A stretch of DNA of 64,000 nucleotides from assembly GCA_029379385.1 (NCBI GenBank), contig CM055615.1, forward strand, positions 558,001-622,000, written 5' to 3'. The translations under genes were made by a program, and so were the position numbers. The notes under the pieces were generated by a model. That model was not told the DNA's origin and ran no database searches. It saw only the letters and a list, made by a program, of their open reading frames with translations. The stretch comes from Quillaja saponaria (lineage: Eukaryota; Streptophyta; Magnoliopsida; Fabales; Quillajaceae). This document shows, piece after piece, positions 12,100-26,200 of this stretch; the first letter of the stretch is position 1, and the number at the start of each line of letters is the position of its first letter.

Positions 12100-12372
12100 A
12101 AAGGATCTACACGGGAAAGGGAAAAAAGATCAGAAATTGGAACAAGCAGACACTAGAAAAAAAAAAAAAAAACAGACAGGAAAGGAAAAAGGAGAGACAG
12201 GGGAAAAGGGGAAAAATAGCGGACACGAGAAAGGAAAAACGAGCAGAAACGCGAAATAAAAAAGAGCAGACACGGAAAAGGAAAAAGAGGAGGCACGAGA
12301 AAGGGAAAAAGAGGAGAGACGGAAAGGGAAAAGGGAAAAAAGAGACATTAAAAAAAAAGAGCAACACGCGAA
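12100..12372 (+). repeat. Purine-rich minisatellite-like tract
   Basis: About 270 bases almost free of pyrimidines on the plus strand. Units of roughly 24-26 bases are loosely repeated around GAGCAGACACGGAAAAGG. Long ORFs on either strand here are low-complexity artefacts of this composition. Confidence 0.75.
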
Positions 12373-12399
12373 TTAAAATTTTGTGAAAATATCAACACA

Positions 12400-12665
12400 T
12401 AATTAAAATATTATACATTTTAAATTTTAAAAATACAAATACATTAAAAATTAAAATAAAATTGCCATAAATTTTAAAATTTTAAATTATCATACATTTT
12501 AAAATTTTAAATTATCATCAAATTTAAATTTATAAAATATCATACACGATAAATTTATAAATTATTATATATTTTAAAATTTATAAATATCATACACTAT
12601 AAATTTATAAATTATCATATCAATTTAAATTTTAAAATTATCTTGAGTTTTAAATTTTAAAAATT
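12400..12665. repeat. AT-rich degenerate tandem repeat
   Basis: Repeats of an ATCATACA-TTTAAAATTT-AAATT type unit (about 30-35 bases, degenerate), with several copies of ATCATACA and of TATAAATTAT. Confidence 0.6.
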
Positions 12666-13335
12666 ATCAAAATTCATCTGGTTTCTGAACTTACCCCATT
12701 TTAGCTATTTAATTATAAATATTACCATATTGTCCAAAAATATTAGAAATTGGACCCTTGTGTCCAAAACCTCGCCATTGGGCCAGATTCATGTCAGTCT
12801 CGACCATCACTAATAGGCATCTTAATGGGTCTTCAATGAACATGGGCCTAGGTATTTTTATATTTTACCCGTTGAGTTTGGACAATGCCCACAAGCCTAC
12901 TAGGTCTAAGATAAAATTTCAATAAAATCAAAATATATATTTTTTAAATTTGAAAAATTCATGATTGTTATGATTAAAGGGATGTATAATAATTGTAATA
13001 CTTTATTTTGATTTTGAGTTTCAAAATTTTATCAAATGAAAAAATAATTTGGTATTAATAGTTTTGATATGAGAGCTTCATTTTTAAATTTAAAATTTTT
13101 GAAATTGTTAAGAAGAAAATTAATTTGTTGAATGTTGGAGGTAAATTAATATAATTATATATAGAATTTTAAATTTATTGCTATTAATCTTGTGAGAAAA
13201 ATGAGTATTACAAATTATTTTTAGTTATCTTATATTGTTTTATTTGTTAAAATAGTCATAAACTAAGTCACACTACATATAAAAGAGCCTTAGAGGCATA
13301 AATTTTTGATTTTCTTTTATACCCTTATGAGTTTG

Positions 13336-14135
13336 TATTATTACATAATTATGTTTAGTTGTTATTTTGCTTCAAATATACTACTATTTTTTTAAAATTT
13401 TTCTCTATTTTAATATCACTAGAATTGTAATTATTTTAGAACTATTAATTTATTTTTATTAATTCTTCTTAGTATTAATAAATCTATAATTTTTCAATAA
13501 TTATATGTCAATACCAATTAAAATTGAATTTTTGAATTTTTATTTATTTAATAAGTACCTAATAATATTAATTTTTTTTTGTTCTTCTCAAATTTAAGAA
13601 TTAAAATTTTAAAAATTACTACGAATTAAAAGAAATATTGAAAGTATAATTTTCATGATTATAATATTGTTGTATAACTTTTATATGATTCAAAATTATA
13701 TATTTTCAAAAATTATATGTCAATATTAGTTAATATTGAATTTTTAAAATTTTTATTTAATAAGTTCCTAATAATAATAATATCTTTTTTTTCTTCTCAA
13801 ATTTATGAAATATTTTTTTTTAAAAATATTATGAGTTAAAAAAATATTTAGAGTATAGTTTTCATGATTATATATTGTTGTTTTAACTTTTAATGGAAGA
13901 AATTTAATTTTCTTAAATACTCACAAGTTTTTACTATTACATAAATATTTTTTAATTGTTATTTTGCTTCAAATATTTTATTTTTTATTTTACTACTTTC
14001 ATAAATTTTTGCTATATTAATATAATTGTAATTATTTTATGACTATTAATTTCTTTTTATCCTAATTCTTTTTAATATTAATATATCTATAATTTGTCAA
14101 TAACTATATATCAATAGTAATTAATATGTCAATAA
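13336..14135. repeat. Nested duplicated AT-rich blocks in an A-B-B-A order
   Basis: Block A (ATTACATAAT...TTATTTTGCTTCAAATAT...TGTAATTATTTTA...ACTATTAATTT) occurs at about 13336-13490 and again at about 13936-14095. Block B (TATGTCAATA...TTGAATTTTT...CTTCTCAAATTTA...TTTTCATGATTATA) occurs at about 13500-13670 and about 13716-13880. Copies are diverged but in the same internal order. Confidence 0.6.
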
Positions 14136-14370
14136 CTTAAATTTTCTTTTGGAATTTGTTTGCCTATATCCTTTTATTCATAAAATTGATTTAAAAAGAA
14201 AAAAGAAAAAAATTCTAGTCTATGAGCAACCAATTAGGTATGGCTCAGAGTCTGGACATGTCCAATAAGTGAATAAGATCTAAGATGAAGATTATTTTCA
14301 GGATCAATAATAAGTGTAGGTAAATAATAGGCTGGGTCCAGGCCGACCCATTGCCATATCTACACGCTAG

Positions 14371-16064
14371 TAAATTGAAGATTTTACTTAATTACTCAAT
14401 CGACAACTAAATTGATTAACTAAAAACACTATCAATTTAGAATTCACAATCCAATCATGAAAAAAAAAAGAGACTGGTAACTTAAAAATGTTTTCAGAAA
14501 CCATGTCAGATGAACAGATACTACAATTGAGTAAATAAAGAAACTTACATACATATCTCCTTAGATCACCTCCTTTATCCTTCTAGCCTTTGCTATCACC
14601 AATTATAAATAAAACATTTTCCCTAATTTTATCAATAATCTGCACAAGTTAAACAAGGTCAAGATGTAATTAGGGAAACTGGCATCACATATTATATTAT
14701 TTTGTAAAAGGTGGTAACTACAATATTGGGGTGACAATGACCTTTACATATATTATTATTATATTATATTAAAAAGTGTGACAATATATATAGGGCCTAG
14801 TATGGCTTTTAACCAATTGAAATTTAGTAAGTGATTGATATGATATATACCACATTAGGTACCTCTCAAAATTACAAAAGCACATCAATATGATTTGAAT
14901 AAAGTTAAAGGAATATAGGGAATTTAAAAAAAAAAAAAAAAAGAGTAGCATAATTGTAAATAGCTTAAAAATTAAAACCAAACAAACTAATTGCCAGACA
15001 AAAAGAAAGGGTACAATTGGAAATTAGTGGAGATAGACCGAATGCAGGCTGGGTTTATAATGAAACAGGCACAAAATTAATGGCAGTTATAAATAGTTTA
15101 AATGGTTTGTCATATATGTAATATTATTTGGAGGGAATATTTGCATATGGGTTGCCGATAGAGGTGGGGTTTGAAAACCATTTGGCTTGGGTGGGTTAGG
15201 TAATATGTACGAACAAGAACCACTATTTATCATTTAGTCAAAATGATAAAGACAATGATCAAATAATAATTAGTCTTTCTTAATTTAATCAAGATATAAT
15301 ATATTTTATAAAATTAATATTTAATATATTGACAGTAATCACATCTTATCAATTTTAAAGACAATATCATAGTCCGAGGGGACAATAACACTGACATACC
15401 AACCCATTCATGAATGTGAAATTAGAAGTAGTATATAAATATATATAAATGTTAGCTGGGGATTGGGATATCACTTACAAACATTTAAGTATTTGGGGGT
15501 ATGTTTCATATATAGAAATAAAGAAATGAAGGGCATGGATATATTATTATAGTGGCGAAGAATCTGTAAAGCTCAGGAGGGATAGCGTTATGGATTTGCA
15601 TGCAATATCGATATTTTTGGCTCAATGAACTTGTATAATTATGTTCTATAGCGCTATCGATTCTGAGTTTCATGGCTTCTTCTTACTGCATGCATATGAT
15701 GCAGTTGACTGCCTCACTCATTCCTCTACGGTTATATGGTTTGATGAAGAATCTCAGCAAAACGAATGGTGGCTATTGACTCAATGGTACGTACGTACGT
15801 AGGCAATGTTATTTCATAATTACAGCATGGTTTAATTAATTTGTTGAAATCCTTCAATCTTTCATTAAGCCTTTTCCAAAAAATTGTGTATGTTATGATC
15901 ATGGCTATCTCCTCTCCAAGACTTCCATGCAACACCCAAAGAGATGGATTTGGCTATGCTTCACTTAATTGAGTAAAGAAAGAAAAATATATATATCTTG
16001 AAGCTTATCCATATAGCATCAGATGACACATGGGGTGTATGTAATTAGTGTTATGGGAAAGGAG
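14371..16064. other. Intergenic, no gene recognised
   Basis: AT-rich DNA with poly-A runs. No ORF resembles a known family. Confidence 0.5.
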
Positions 16065-16266
16065 TGGGTATGATAATGAATCAGATCGGGTCCAACTTGA
16101 CCCGATCAAGTCTTGTCATAGAGAATTGAGAATCTAACTCATGAATTATGATTTGATTTGATTTAAATTGAGAATCTAATCAAATAATTAACTTAAATAT
16201 TAATTTAATATGCTAGTATTGAATTGGATTGGATATCCAACCTGATCCAATTCATTGTCATCACTA
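16065..16266. mobile_element. About 202-bp MITE with imperfect terminal inverted repeats
   Basis: The left end TGGGTATGATAATGAATC and the reverse complement of the right end TAGTGATGACAATGAATT agree over most of about 26 bases, continuing into GATC-GGG and GATC-AGG. Flanks GAAAGGAG and AAAAGAGG are a weak 8-bp duplication, which suggests hAT affinity. No coding content. Confidence 0.5.
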
Positions 16267-19200
16267 AAAAGAGGATGTTGTTGAGATGTTGATCACTAGT
16301 GTCTTTAGTCATGCTTTTTAATGCTATTGATCTCTTCCATTATAAAGTTAAAAGGTAAGATTTATTAATTAGGATCTTCTCCTATTATAAAGATGAGTTA
16401 CGAGAGAGAAAAATATATTAATTTTTTTCAAATTTATATGTAATTCAGAAAACATATTTATAGAGTATGTCCATCTTACACGAGAGCAAATTATATTCTA
16501 ACTGGAACAGTAGAGGACTGCTGAATCCTCCGCTAAATCCCTCCCCTACCCATTCCTATATTTCTCATATATTTCCCCACTCCTTAATAAGAAAAAAAGA
16601 TACACCTTTTCTTTTTCCCTTTTTAACTTATTTATGTATGTTATAATTAATTATATCTTTTTCTATTTTCACTGTATTTGGCAGACAAGATAAAAATAAA
16701 TAAATAAATAAATAATCATATACTAAGATACTTTTTATTGAATTGGACCTAATTATTTGTTTGGAATATGGCATATGATTAGACAATTCTAATCTTGATG
16801 GAATGTGTTAACTTGTTACCCCTAATTTAGCTACACTCGCTGCCTCACAACCGTGTCAAGCTTCCATCTTCTATGTCCTCTCTCACTGTCAACGCCGCAC
16901 ACTTTTCGTCCTTCTTCTTCGACATGCTCTTGGGCCACTCTTGTTGGCAGTGGTCCTTGGCTAGGGCTACCCTATGTTGCTGGCAGTGCTTACAAGATTT
17001 GTTTGTGAACAACACTATTTTAAGTCTCGCTGTTGTTATGGGTTAAATATTAATTTTATGAAGCATGTTCTTAGTTTGATTTCTCATATAAACTGAATTT
17101 TCATGAGTTTTTTATATTATGGATAAAGATATATATATATATATATAGGGTCTATGGGCTAAATATAAATAGGGATTCAAATTCACTTCTATGAACTCAA
17201 CGGATATGTGTGAGTGAGAAAGAAACAAAATAAATAAATAAATTCATTTTTAAAATTAAATACACTGTTAGTGAGAGAAAGTAATAGTTCTCTATCTATC
17301 TCACAAAGATACTCTTGTATCGTGAGATTATACCAACTTTCATAAGTGGTTTATTTATTTATTTATTTTTTTTTGTGTGTTTAGCAAACCGAATAAAGAA
17401 AGTCGGATAAGATATTCTTATTTAATCTAATCAATTGTTTAGTGCATGTCACTATAGGATAAAACATAAATCTAAATTAGAGATTAATTATGTTGAAGCA
17501 AGATTATCTGATGAGGAACTATTATTATATGAGAGTTTATTATTACATATTATTAAAAGTTTTCTTATCTAAAACTAGAATTTAGAGATTTATTTATTTG
17601 TAAAGACTATTATGTTTTTAGATTGTATGTTATTTACTTTTCTATCTCAAGAGTTTATGTAAAGTCTATATAAAGGTTTAGTATACACTTGTTTAAGGAT
17701 TTTTTGACAAAATGAAATTGAATTGCATGTTTGCAAATTTCTTAAATCCTAATTTCGTCTAATTCTCCATCCCTTCCTTGCTTTCTACCTATTACTCACC
17801 TCTGCCCTCATTTTGTCCCTAATTCTCTATTTTCTCCTATTGTCTAGCATCATTATATGTTTTTGGATGGGTGATTATATTGTATTAAAACAAAAAATAT
17901 AATGAAACAATGAACCAAAATAAAAATTTCTCAAATTTTCCCAATCACCTCTCTTTCTCAGCCAATTCTCTTTCTACATGGAGAAGTCTTTCTCTTTCTC
18001 TTTCTCTTTTTCTTTTATAAAAAAAGATATAAAATATGTTACTTCATTTCAATTGTCACAAAAATATATTTTTCTTCTTCTTTTTTTACATTTTTTTTAA
18101 ACGTCAACATTATGCAAAATAAAAAAAGAAATTATAATTATATTAATTTAAAAGTATTTTGTGTCATGATAATTATTATTATATATATATATATATATTA
18201 AATAGTTAGGATCACACACACATAATAAAAAAATATAAATAAAAAAATAAAAAAATTATAAATTTATAAGAGTTATATGATTTTTCTGTTCAGGGATAAT
18301 TTTGTCAAAATAGTATTATAGTTTGTCATATCTGATGTAATGTAAAATTACACCAAATAGTTAAGAAAGATAATTCAATCATATTTTATATCTTATCTAA
18401 TCATGCACCAAATATAAGATAAAATAACATATTCTAATTTACAAGATATGTTATTTTATATTATTCTATCCATACGACCAAACACTGCTTGGAGAGATTA
18501 GCTTATCTGCATCTTGATTAGGATTTTAGAACATTAATTTCAATATATTAATGGATTTTTTTAAAAGATGCCTCGATTAAGGATATTTGTTAAATTAATA
18601 TAAATAAAAGGTTTTGTGGCAATTATTGTAGTGTTGATAATATTTTTCAATGATATTCAATTTTAAGTTACTGTCCTTGAAAAAATTTAACTTTCAAAAC
18701 TTATATTTATTACATTTTATTAAGTATCTTTAAAACGCTTCTTAGAAAAATCGTATGCTAATTAGTTGGATCCTTACATTTTGAGGCGAGTTAAAAACAA
18801 AGGGAGGTTGGGCAAAACATTTTATTGGCAGACAACAAGTCCAATGACATGAGATCCCAAGTCATTGCAATATCCACAGGGGTAAAGAAATTTTCTTCTA
18901 AGAATTGGTCACCCCAAAAACTTAAACATTAGGTAAGACCATAAAAATGAATTTGATAGCTTAATTATCCCATTGATCAATTGTTAGAGTAGTTTGCGCA
19001 AAAAAATTATTAGTTATAATGGAATAAAAAAATCAACTCTTGATCATTTAGACTACAAATATTTTGATAATATGTCAAAAAAATTTATTTCTTCACCCAA
19101 AATTTTCAACTTAAAATTTGTAACCAATTCAATTAGGGAACCAAGTGTGGAAAGGAAAAAAAAAATACTTTAATATGATTTTGGAAATTAAAGGAGCATT

Positions 19201-19839
19201 ATTGTGGAAGTTTGATTTCTAATTTTCATATTTTCATCTTTTATTTTGGGTTTTTATTCTTTTTATTTTTTCAACTTGGAAAACATATTCTTATACTGAA
19301 AAAATAATTTTCAAATAGGAAACAATAGAAATCATTTTAAAGATTCTTTAAAAAAAAAAAAAAACCAAAACTAAGAACTAAAAGTTCAGATGAAAAACAC
19401 AAAATTTTCAATTTTTTTTTTTAAAGCACATCAAGAAAAACATAAATGATTTTTAATCCATTGAACATGTTCATGACTTCTTTTTAAAATAAAAAATGAA
19501 ATCCATATAATAAAATTTTTCTCCACAACTACAAACCTAAGGATGGTAAAATAAACAAAAGGTAGTCACATATTATATACATGTGTTAGTTTCATATCCA
19601 TTCGTTTTTCACCAGTGGGCCCAACGTCCTTTATATTAGATGGCACATAAAGAAATGGTGGAGATTCTGGCCCAAATACTACATGGTCCCACAAGATATT
19701 ATTTTTTGTTTGTTTATTTTACTCCGATCCGTTAAAATTCAAAAATGAAATAGAAAGAACAAAATAAGATATGGTCTTGCGAGGTTCTCCATTGGAGTGA
19801 GTCATCTCTCTCCTTCTCAGAAGCACTTGCTATTCAAAA
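16267..19839. other. Long AT-rich intergenic region with one GC-richer island
   Basis: Contains AT dinucleotide runs (about 17131-17150, 18180-18199), a CTTTCT-type tract near 17985-18010 and the probable promoter of the MATE gene at its right end. An unusually GC-rich piece (about 16835-17010) carries a small ORF starting with ATG at 16874 (57 codons, MSSLTVNAAHFSSFFF...). I do not recognise it and would not call it a gene. Confidence 0.45.
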
Positions 19840-22800
19840 ATGGCGATCGCTCTCTCGCACCGTCTTCTTTGTATATACTCTCTGCAGGCCAGTACGTTGT
19901 CCAAGCCAAAACCATTTAACAGAAACCCTAATTGCTCTGTAAGATTTCGAAATGTGCCCAAATCATCACCTCAAAAGAACGCTGATACTTCGCTGGAAAG
20001 TCCTTCGCAAAAACTGGAATCCCCTAGCTCGAGTAAAGTGGTCGAAAGCTCTAATTCCAAAACGCCTTCGAATTCGTTTTCTCTTCTGCTTCGTGGTTTA
20101 GGGTAGGCTCTGCTTCAAAGGGGTGATTCGTGATTGGATTACATTTGTAAAATTTAAGTTATTGCTTTTAGTATGAAAGTGAAATCTGATTGTGTACTTG
20201 TTAAAATGGTGATTAACAGGCGTTTGACGTGTTAATTTGGTTGTGGTTTATGGAATTTGAACAGAAATGGGCTTAAGTTGGATGAACTTGGGTTGGATAT
20301 ATTGGCAATTGCATTGCCTGCTGCTTTGGCTTTGGCGGCTGACCCTATTACCTCATTGGTTGATACAGCTTTCGTTGGTCATTTAGGTACTTTTGTTTTT
20401 TCACTGAACTTTTTTTTTCGTTCTTGAATTTCTTATTTATCAATTATTGAATTTTATTATTGATATGGAAGTAACAATTAAGCCGGCTCATTTGTTCTTG
20501 GGATTATCAAAATACAGGTCCAGATTATTGCTTGAATTGTATGCTTGCTTTTTTTCGGAATTTGATTTTGGCAGTCATTTTGTGCTTATTGATAAGTGAG
20601 CAGTATATGTTATCCAAAGAGTCTATGGGAAGTATGAATTATTAATTGATGCCCTCCACCATGTGAACCAGGAAAAGATAAAAACATGTAAGCCAACTCA
20701 TGGTAGCTTAATTAACACATTGACTTGTTAATGGTTGGATTTGTTGTTGAAACTGTCAAAACTAACTGGCCCAGGTTACTGCTTTAATTGATTTCTTTGG
20801 AATTTGATTTTGGCTTCCACTCCTAATGAATTGAGGGCAGTCTGTCTGAAAAAAAATAGTTTGTGAATTATAAGTTCTTTATTAATGCACCCAGCCTCCA
20901 AAAAAGGAAAAAAGAAAAACCAATATGATGATACTAACAAGTATCAGATTGTTAAGAACTCTTGTATATTTATGATTTTTTGTTTACCATGACTTGTAAG
21001 AGTTGTCCCTTCTTCTCTGTAGGATCGGCCGAGTTGGCAGGTGTTGGTGTATCCATTTCTGTGTTTAATCTAGTGTCAAAATTGTTTAACGTTCCTCTTC
21101 TCAACATTACTACGTCCTTTGTTGCTGAGGAGCAGGCACTCATTAAGAAGGGAGATAATCCCAATCCAGTTGACTATGGTAATCCTTTCAAGAAACTATA
21201 ATACTCTACTATTGTCTGTGCAATTATCATGGTATTGATTTTAGGTTGGGTCTTATACTCTTATTCATACAGTACTGTATTTACCAAGGGTTTTAATCTT
21301 TTTGGCTTTTGTTAGATTGCACGGGTAAGCCTCAAAGCAAGAAGCTCCTTCCTTCAGCATCAACTTCTTTAGCACTTGCTGCTAGCTTTGGAATTGCTGA
21401 AGCCGTTGCTCTTTCCTTTGGCTCCAGCATCTTCATGAATATCATGGGTATACCAACTGTATGTCAGGCTTAGCTTATAACAATTTTGATCCAAATGTAC
21501 AATTATAACCTAAGTGAGCAGTTTGTTAGATTGCTGATGCCAATTAACCATTACCTCTCCATAGCATGATCATGCACCCATTCAGGGTTCCTTCTTTATG
21601 CTGCTTTTAATTTTTGACTTTTCTAAGTGATTGTTCATCAATTTGCTAATTTGCTTTAGTGTAACCATTAAATTTTTCTGTCTTTTGAATAAAGAAGTAA
21701 TTTTATTAGAAACAAGAAGAAAAAAAGTACAAAGGGGAGGACAAGGAGCCCTCCTGAGAAGAAAGTGATAAGACTTGCTTGCAGAAACTTTTCTAGTCTA
21801 ACGATCTTGCTCAATACTTTGAGTCTATAGTACAGTAGTACTGATGCTGAGTCACTAACAAAAACCAGCTTCAGCATTAATAGTAAAGCATTAATTAGCA
21901 AAATTCCTTACAAGTATTTCATCAAACACATAGAGCTCCTTTGAGTTTAATCTTTAAATATGGGATTGTGCTTGTGAAACTTACATTTAATCACATATAG
22001 AATGGTGATATAGGCATAAATCTAAGAACTCTATCTTGAAATAGCTTACTCGGAGAATTCTCAAAAGAATTTCTACATGAATTATGAACAACTGTTCTTT
22101 TGCTATGTGGTAATTTTTTGCTACCTTGAATTACCTAAAAGAATTGAAATCATTACTGTGAATAGCACTTTACCAAAATTTGAGATTGGGTCGTAAGTTT
22201 ACCCAATGAACTTGTGGTACACTATGTGCTTGCTTTGACTTTATCTTATAGAACTCTTATAAAAGAATGGATTAAAATTTCTTTGTCCACGTGATCTACA
22301 AAGCACTTATCCAAAGGAAACCTCTAACCTGTTCTTGGCCCATCTTCATGGTGGTAGTTTATCTTGCATGTTAGTTCTTGGTCATCCAGATGTGTCTTAT
22401 TTATATTCCCTTCCTTGTGTTGTATACAGCCGTATTAGAATGGATCTATATGGTTGTTTCCTTTTCCTCATTCACCAGTATTTTGTTATATATTGGTAAT
22501 TACATAGTAAGAGAAATTATCCCTCAATATTTTTTTTTGTCTTCTATTGGTTTTAGTCATGAATGACCAACAACCAGAGCCTTTGGTTTAACATCTTTCT
22601 TTGTCATTTTGAATTAAATGGTTATATTTTGTATGTTAAATGATGCAAGATTTGGTGATGTTGTTTATCTGGGTTTCCGTAGGATTCACCGATGTGGGGA
22701 CCTGCTGAGCAATTTCTTACACTGAGGGCTTTGGGTTCTCCAGCGGTTGTGGTTGCACTAGCTGCACAAGGAACCTTCCGTGGATTTATGGATACAAAGA

Positions 22801-23210
22801 CGCCTCTGTATGCTGTTGGTAAGTATCAAATCAGCTTCTTTCTCTTTCTCTCTCTCTCTCTGAGACCCCCTCTTCCTTCACTTTCTCCTATGTGACATAA
22901 TTTGAGATATCTTATTCAGTGTACCCTTTAGTCTTCATATGAGTACTTTAGCCCCCAAATTTGTTAAAGAGGCAAGAATACTAAGCTTTTTCAATCTATG
23001 TTGACCAGAACAGAAGAACTTATTTGTTCAGTTGAGCAATTAGATGCATAACAACAAATCAAGAAGAAATTGAGTATGTTTCAACAATCGGGGGATTGAA
23101 GATTTAAAATATCTTACAAGTTTTCTTCCTACTGAAACCCCTAGCATGAATAAACCCTGTCTCTGTTAAAAATACTCAAAGTTTCTAACTCATTATAATA
23201 GGAAAGTATG

Positions 23211-23245
<35 letters not shown>

Positions 23246-26200
23246 AATGTATATGCATTCAAATTCTTAGAAGAACAGATCTCTCTAGCACGCGCAGCTC
23301 TAGGAAAAGGCTGACTTAACCAGGTGGAGTTTTAAGTTAAGACATACTCAAACACAATCTTCTTACAAAATCTGGTAAATGAAGTCAGCAACCTCAGCAG
23401 CTGTCTTTCCATCCACACAAAACTCGGATATTCTCTCGAGATATTCAATGATTCTCCTATTTCTAGTTTGAACAGAGAGTCGATACTGTTTCATTTATGT
23501 TAATCTTAGTCTCTGTATCTTAACATCTGGAATAAAACTGTAGAGTATTTTTTTTTTTTCATGCTCGATTAAGTATTACACGTATAGATTTCTGTTTCAT
23601 TTTTGGCATGTATAACATCTGTAGCATGCTTTACATTACATCTGTTTATAACATTAAATGTAAATCAATGCTTGCTAATGTCGTTGCTTGCCGGTTGTAT
23701 AATGACTAGTGTCTCCTTTGGAATTTCAGGCATTGGCAACTTACTTAATGCCATATTGGACCCAATACTGATATTTCCTTTTGGTCTTGGCGTTGGTGGT
23801 GCAGCAGTTGCTACTGTGATTTCTGAGTACGTCGTTGATGCGGTAAAATTAGTCTCATCAGGATTACTTGTAGGCATGTTCCTTTAATATACAAGTTGCA
23901 GTCAGGTTTCCTCTAACCCAGTTTTTCATTCCCTTGGTTCATCAGATATTTAATAGCTTTTATTCTTCTGTGGAAACTGAGTGGCAAAGTACTGCTTATC
24001 CCTCCCAAATTTGATGGAAGAAAAATCACCAGCTATCTTCAATCTGGTACAAGAATGTCCATATAATTTTCCATGGTTTCTTGACTGTTTATTATATGAA
24101 CTCAATGATTCTTTTGGTATGGTGTGTTGAAATGATCTACTGCGGCTAATTGGACAAGTTGTGAAGATTAATTGGTTTGTTAGTATACCACTAAAAGAAC
24201 AATGTATCCTAACATGCCAAATATTTGCCTGTTGCAATGTATTCTTTTGGTGTGCAAGTTCTCTGTTCAAGTCAAGATCTCAACTGTTGTTATATCCTAG
24301 AGATTGGTGCACCTTAAAGCTGGAAATTCTGTTATGGTTGTACTTTATAGATCCATAGTCAGTTTGTTTAACCTTGAACAAGTCCTGTATTTGGTCATTT
24401 CACACTTCAGTAGATCTTCTTGGTAGTTTTGCAGTTTCTCTTCCTTTTGACTAGTGGTAACTGGACATACCAATTTCACATGGTCCTTTAAATCTTCAGA
24501 TATAGTTTTCCATGATTAACCTGTTGGCATTTAATCAAGTCTCAGTAGGATATATTTTTCTCAACCAACATTAGTTTTTGGATGTCTCACCTAGTGACAT
24601 GAGAGGAGATGTGGGTGCAAAATTGGTAACAGATATTTCCCCCAATTTCTTTTAGCGTGCTTACTGTGCCTAAGAACCTATTGCCAATGAGATAAATCAC
24701 TTCTAGCTGGTTGACTGATTTAGAGGATGTTAAATAAAATAGAATGAGGAAAAGGGCTCTAGCTTGAAATAATCAAAAGCCTACACCCATAAGCTTTATT
24801 TATGGTAAAAGATGAAACATAGACTTCAACATCTAAGCAATGTGGGACTACACAATACATTAATATTATATTTTTAACACTCCCCCTCAATATGGAGCAT
24901 TTAATGCTCAATCTTGTACAAGTGAAACCTAATTATCAATCTCAACACTCCCCCTCACTTACAACAACTAAAAACAATAGTTCAAGAATAGAATGAAAAA
25001 GGGTTGTAGACTTGTAGCTCCTAATCCGTTTGACGAACATCAACCAGCAGTACGATGTGAAAAAGGGTACCGCTTGGAAAGAAAGGAACACTACTGTGAA
25101 CAGTATTGTGGTCCTTTTCTTTGATAATTGGGGAGACGTACACAGATATTTGTTGTTCAAGGGAGTGCATGAAAATGCACTAGAGAATTTTAGAACTTCA
25201 CAGTTAAGATCCTTTTGACAGGACTATTGTCAGACCTGGAGACACATGGTTTAGTATAATTACTATGTCTACTTATCCTTAAGCAAGTATAAGGTTTATT
25301 GATTCAATAAAATCATTTACCTTGGTTGGCAACCTCCACGACTTATGGAAGTCACGTTTGTTCTTTCTGCTTTGTTGTTTAGGAGGACATTCTTCTACTC
25401 TCTCTTCACCGTAACAAATATTTATTTTCTTTGGAAAACTTAAAATAAAATGTTGATTGTTTAATTATAGGATTTATCTGTTGTTCTTTCTCCATCTGAT
25501 AAGTTAAATTCGACTATATTCTTTGTAACTAACAACTATGTAATGTGGAATGTTGAATTTGCTTTTCATCTTAATTATCTGATATGTTATATGTTGCAGG
25601 TGTTCTACTTATTGGAAGGTCATTCGCTGCTCTTATAACTATGACACTGTCAACATCCTTAGCATGCTAGGGAGGGCCCTATAGCTATGGCTGGTCATCA
25701 AATATGCATAGAAGTTTGGTTGGCAGTATCTTTGCTAACAGATGCTCTCGCACTTGCTGGTCAAGTAAATAATTTCGTATTGAATATACTGTGCATTTCC
25801 TCAATTGATGATTTTGTACTTCAATGATAAAATAGAAATCTATAAGCAGCTGAGTGGTTACATCTTTCGCGGCTTGTACTAGTCTAGAATATTCTAAATT
25901 ATTAGATTCCAGTGACATCCATTACATATAGTAACATCAGCACTTTTATTGTCTTACCTCCTGTCTAAGAAATCAAGTTAGAGGCAAAAATCTATAGGTA
26001 GAAGCCCAAAAAAAGATCAGTGAGTTAAATATATGGAAAGTGTGAAAGCATTACAACAAAATTTTTGAGACCTGTTCTTCAACAGTGTAGAAATGAGTTT
26101 AACAATATAGAAGCACAAACCAATTCACAGTTACTAAAATCTTTTAATGTGGAAAAGTGTTATAAGACACTCTTCAAAAGTTTAAACCTTGAATATGACC

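Larger units (their letters stand above)
11816..14362. mobile_element. Candidate non-autonomous hAT-like element
   Basis: Left end TAGAGATGGCAACTGG (11816-11831) and right end TTGCCATATCTA (14351-14362) are near-matching terminal inverted repeats (TAGAGATGGCAA against TAGATATGGCAA). The immediate flanks, TTCTCTAG (11808-11815) and CACGCTAG (14363-14370), agree at 5 of 8 positions, as for a decayed 8-bp hAT target duplication. The interior has no transposase, only purine-rich and AT-rich repeats. A shorter element ending near 11990 (GCACCATCCCTA) is an alternative. Confidence 0.4.

Noticed and set aside
12107..12386. Open frames on both strands (Lys/Arg-rich on plus, Phe/Ser-rich on minus)
   Set aside because: They only reflect the purine-rich repeat; no stop codons arise by composition and no protein family is matched.
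17376..18489. Possible 1.1-kb element with GTGTTTAGC and CCAAACACTG ends
   Set aside because: Only six terminal bases match and no target duplication is visible; chance similarity is likely.
22841..23247. CRISPR-like or satellite array from the CT repeats
   Set aside because: Simple microsatellites without spacers; the genome is a plant genome.
25030..25218. 62-codon open frame in MATE intron 7
   Set aside because: No family match; lies next to the putative retroelement fragment inside an intron.
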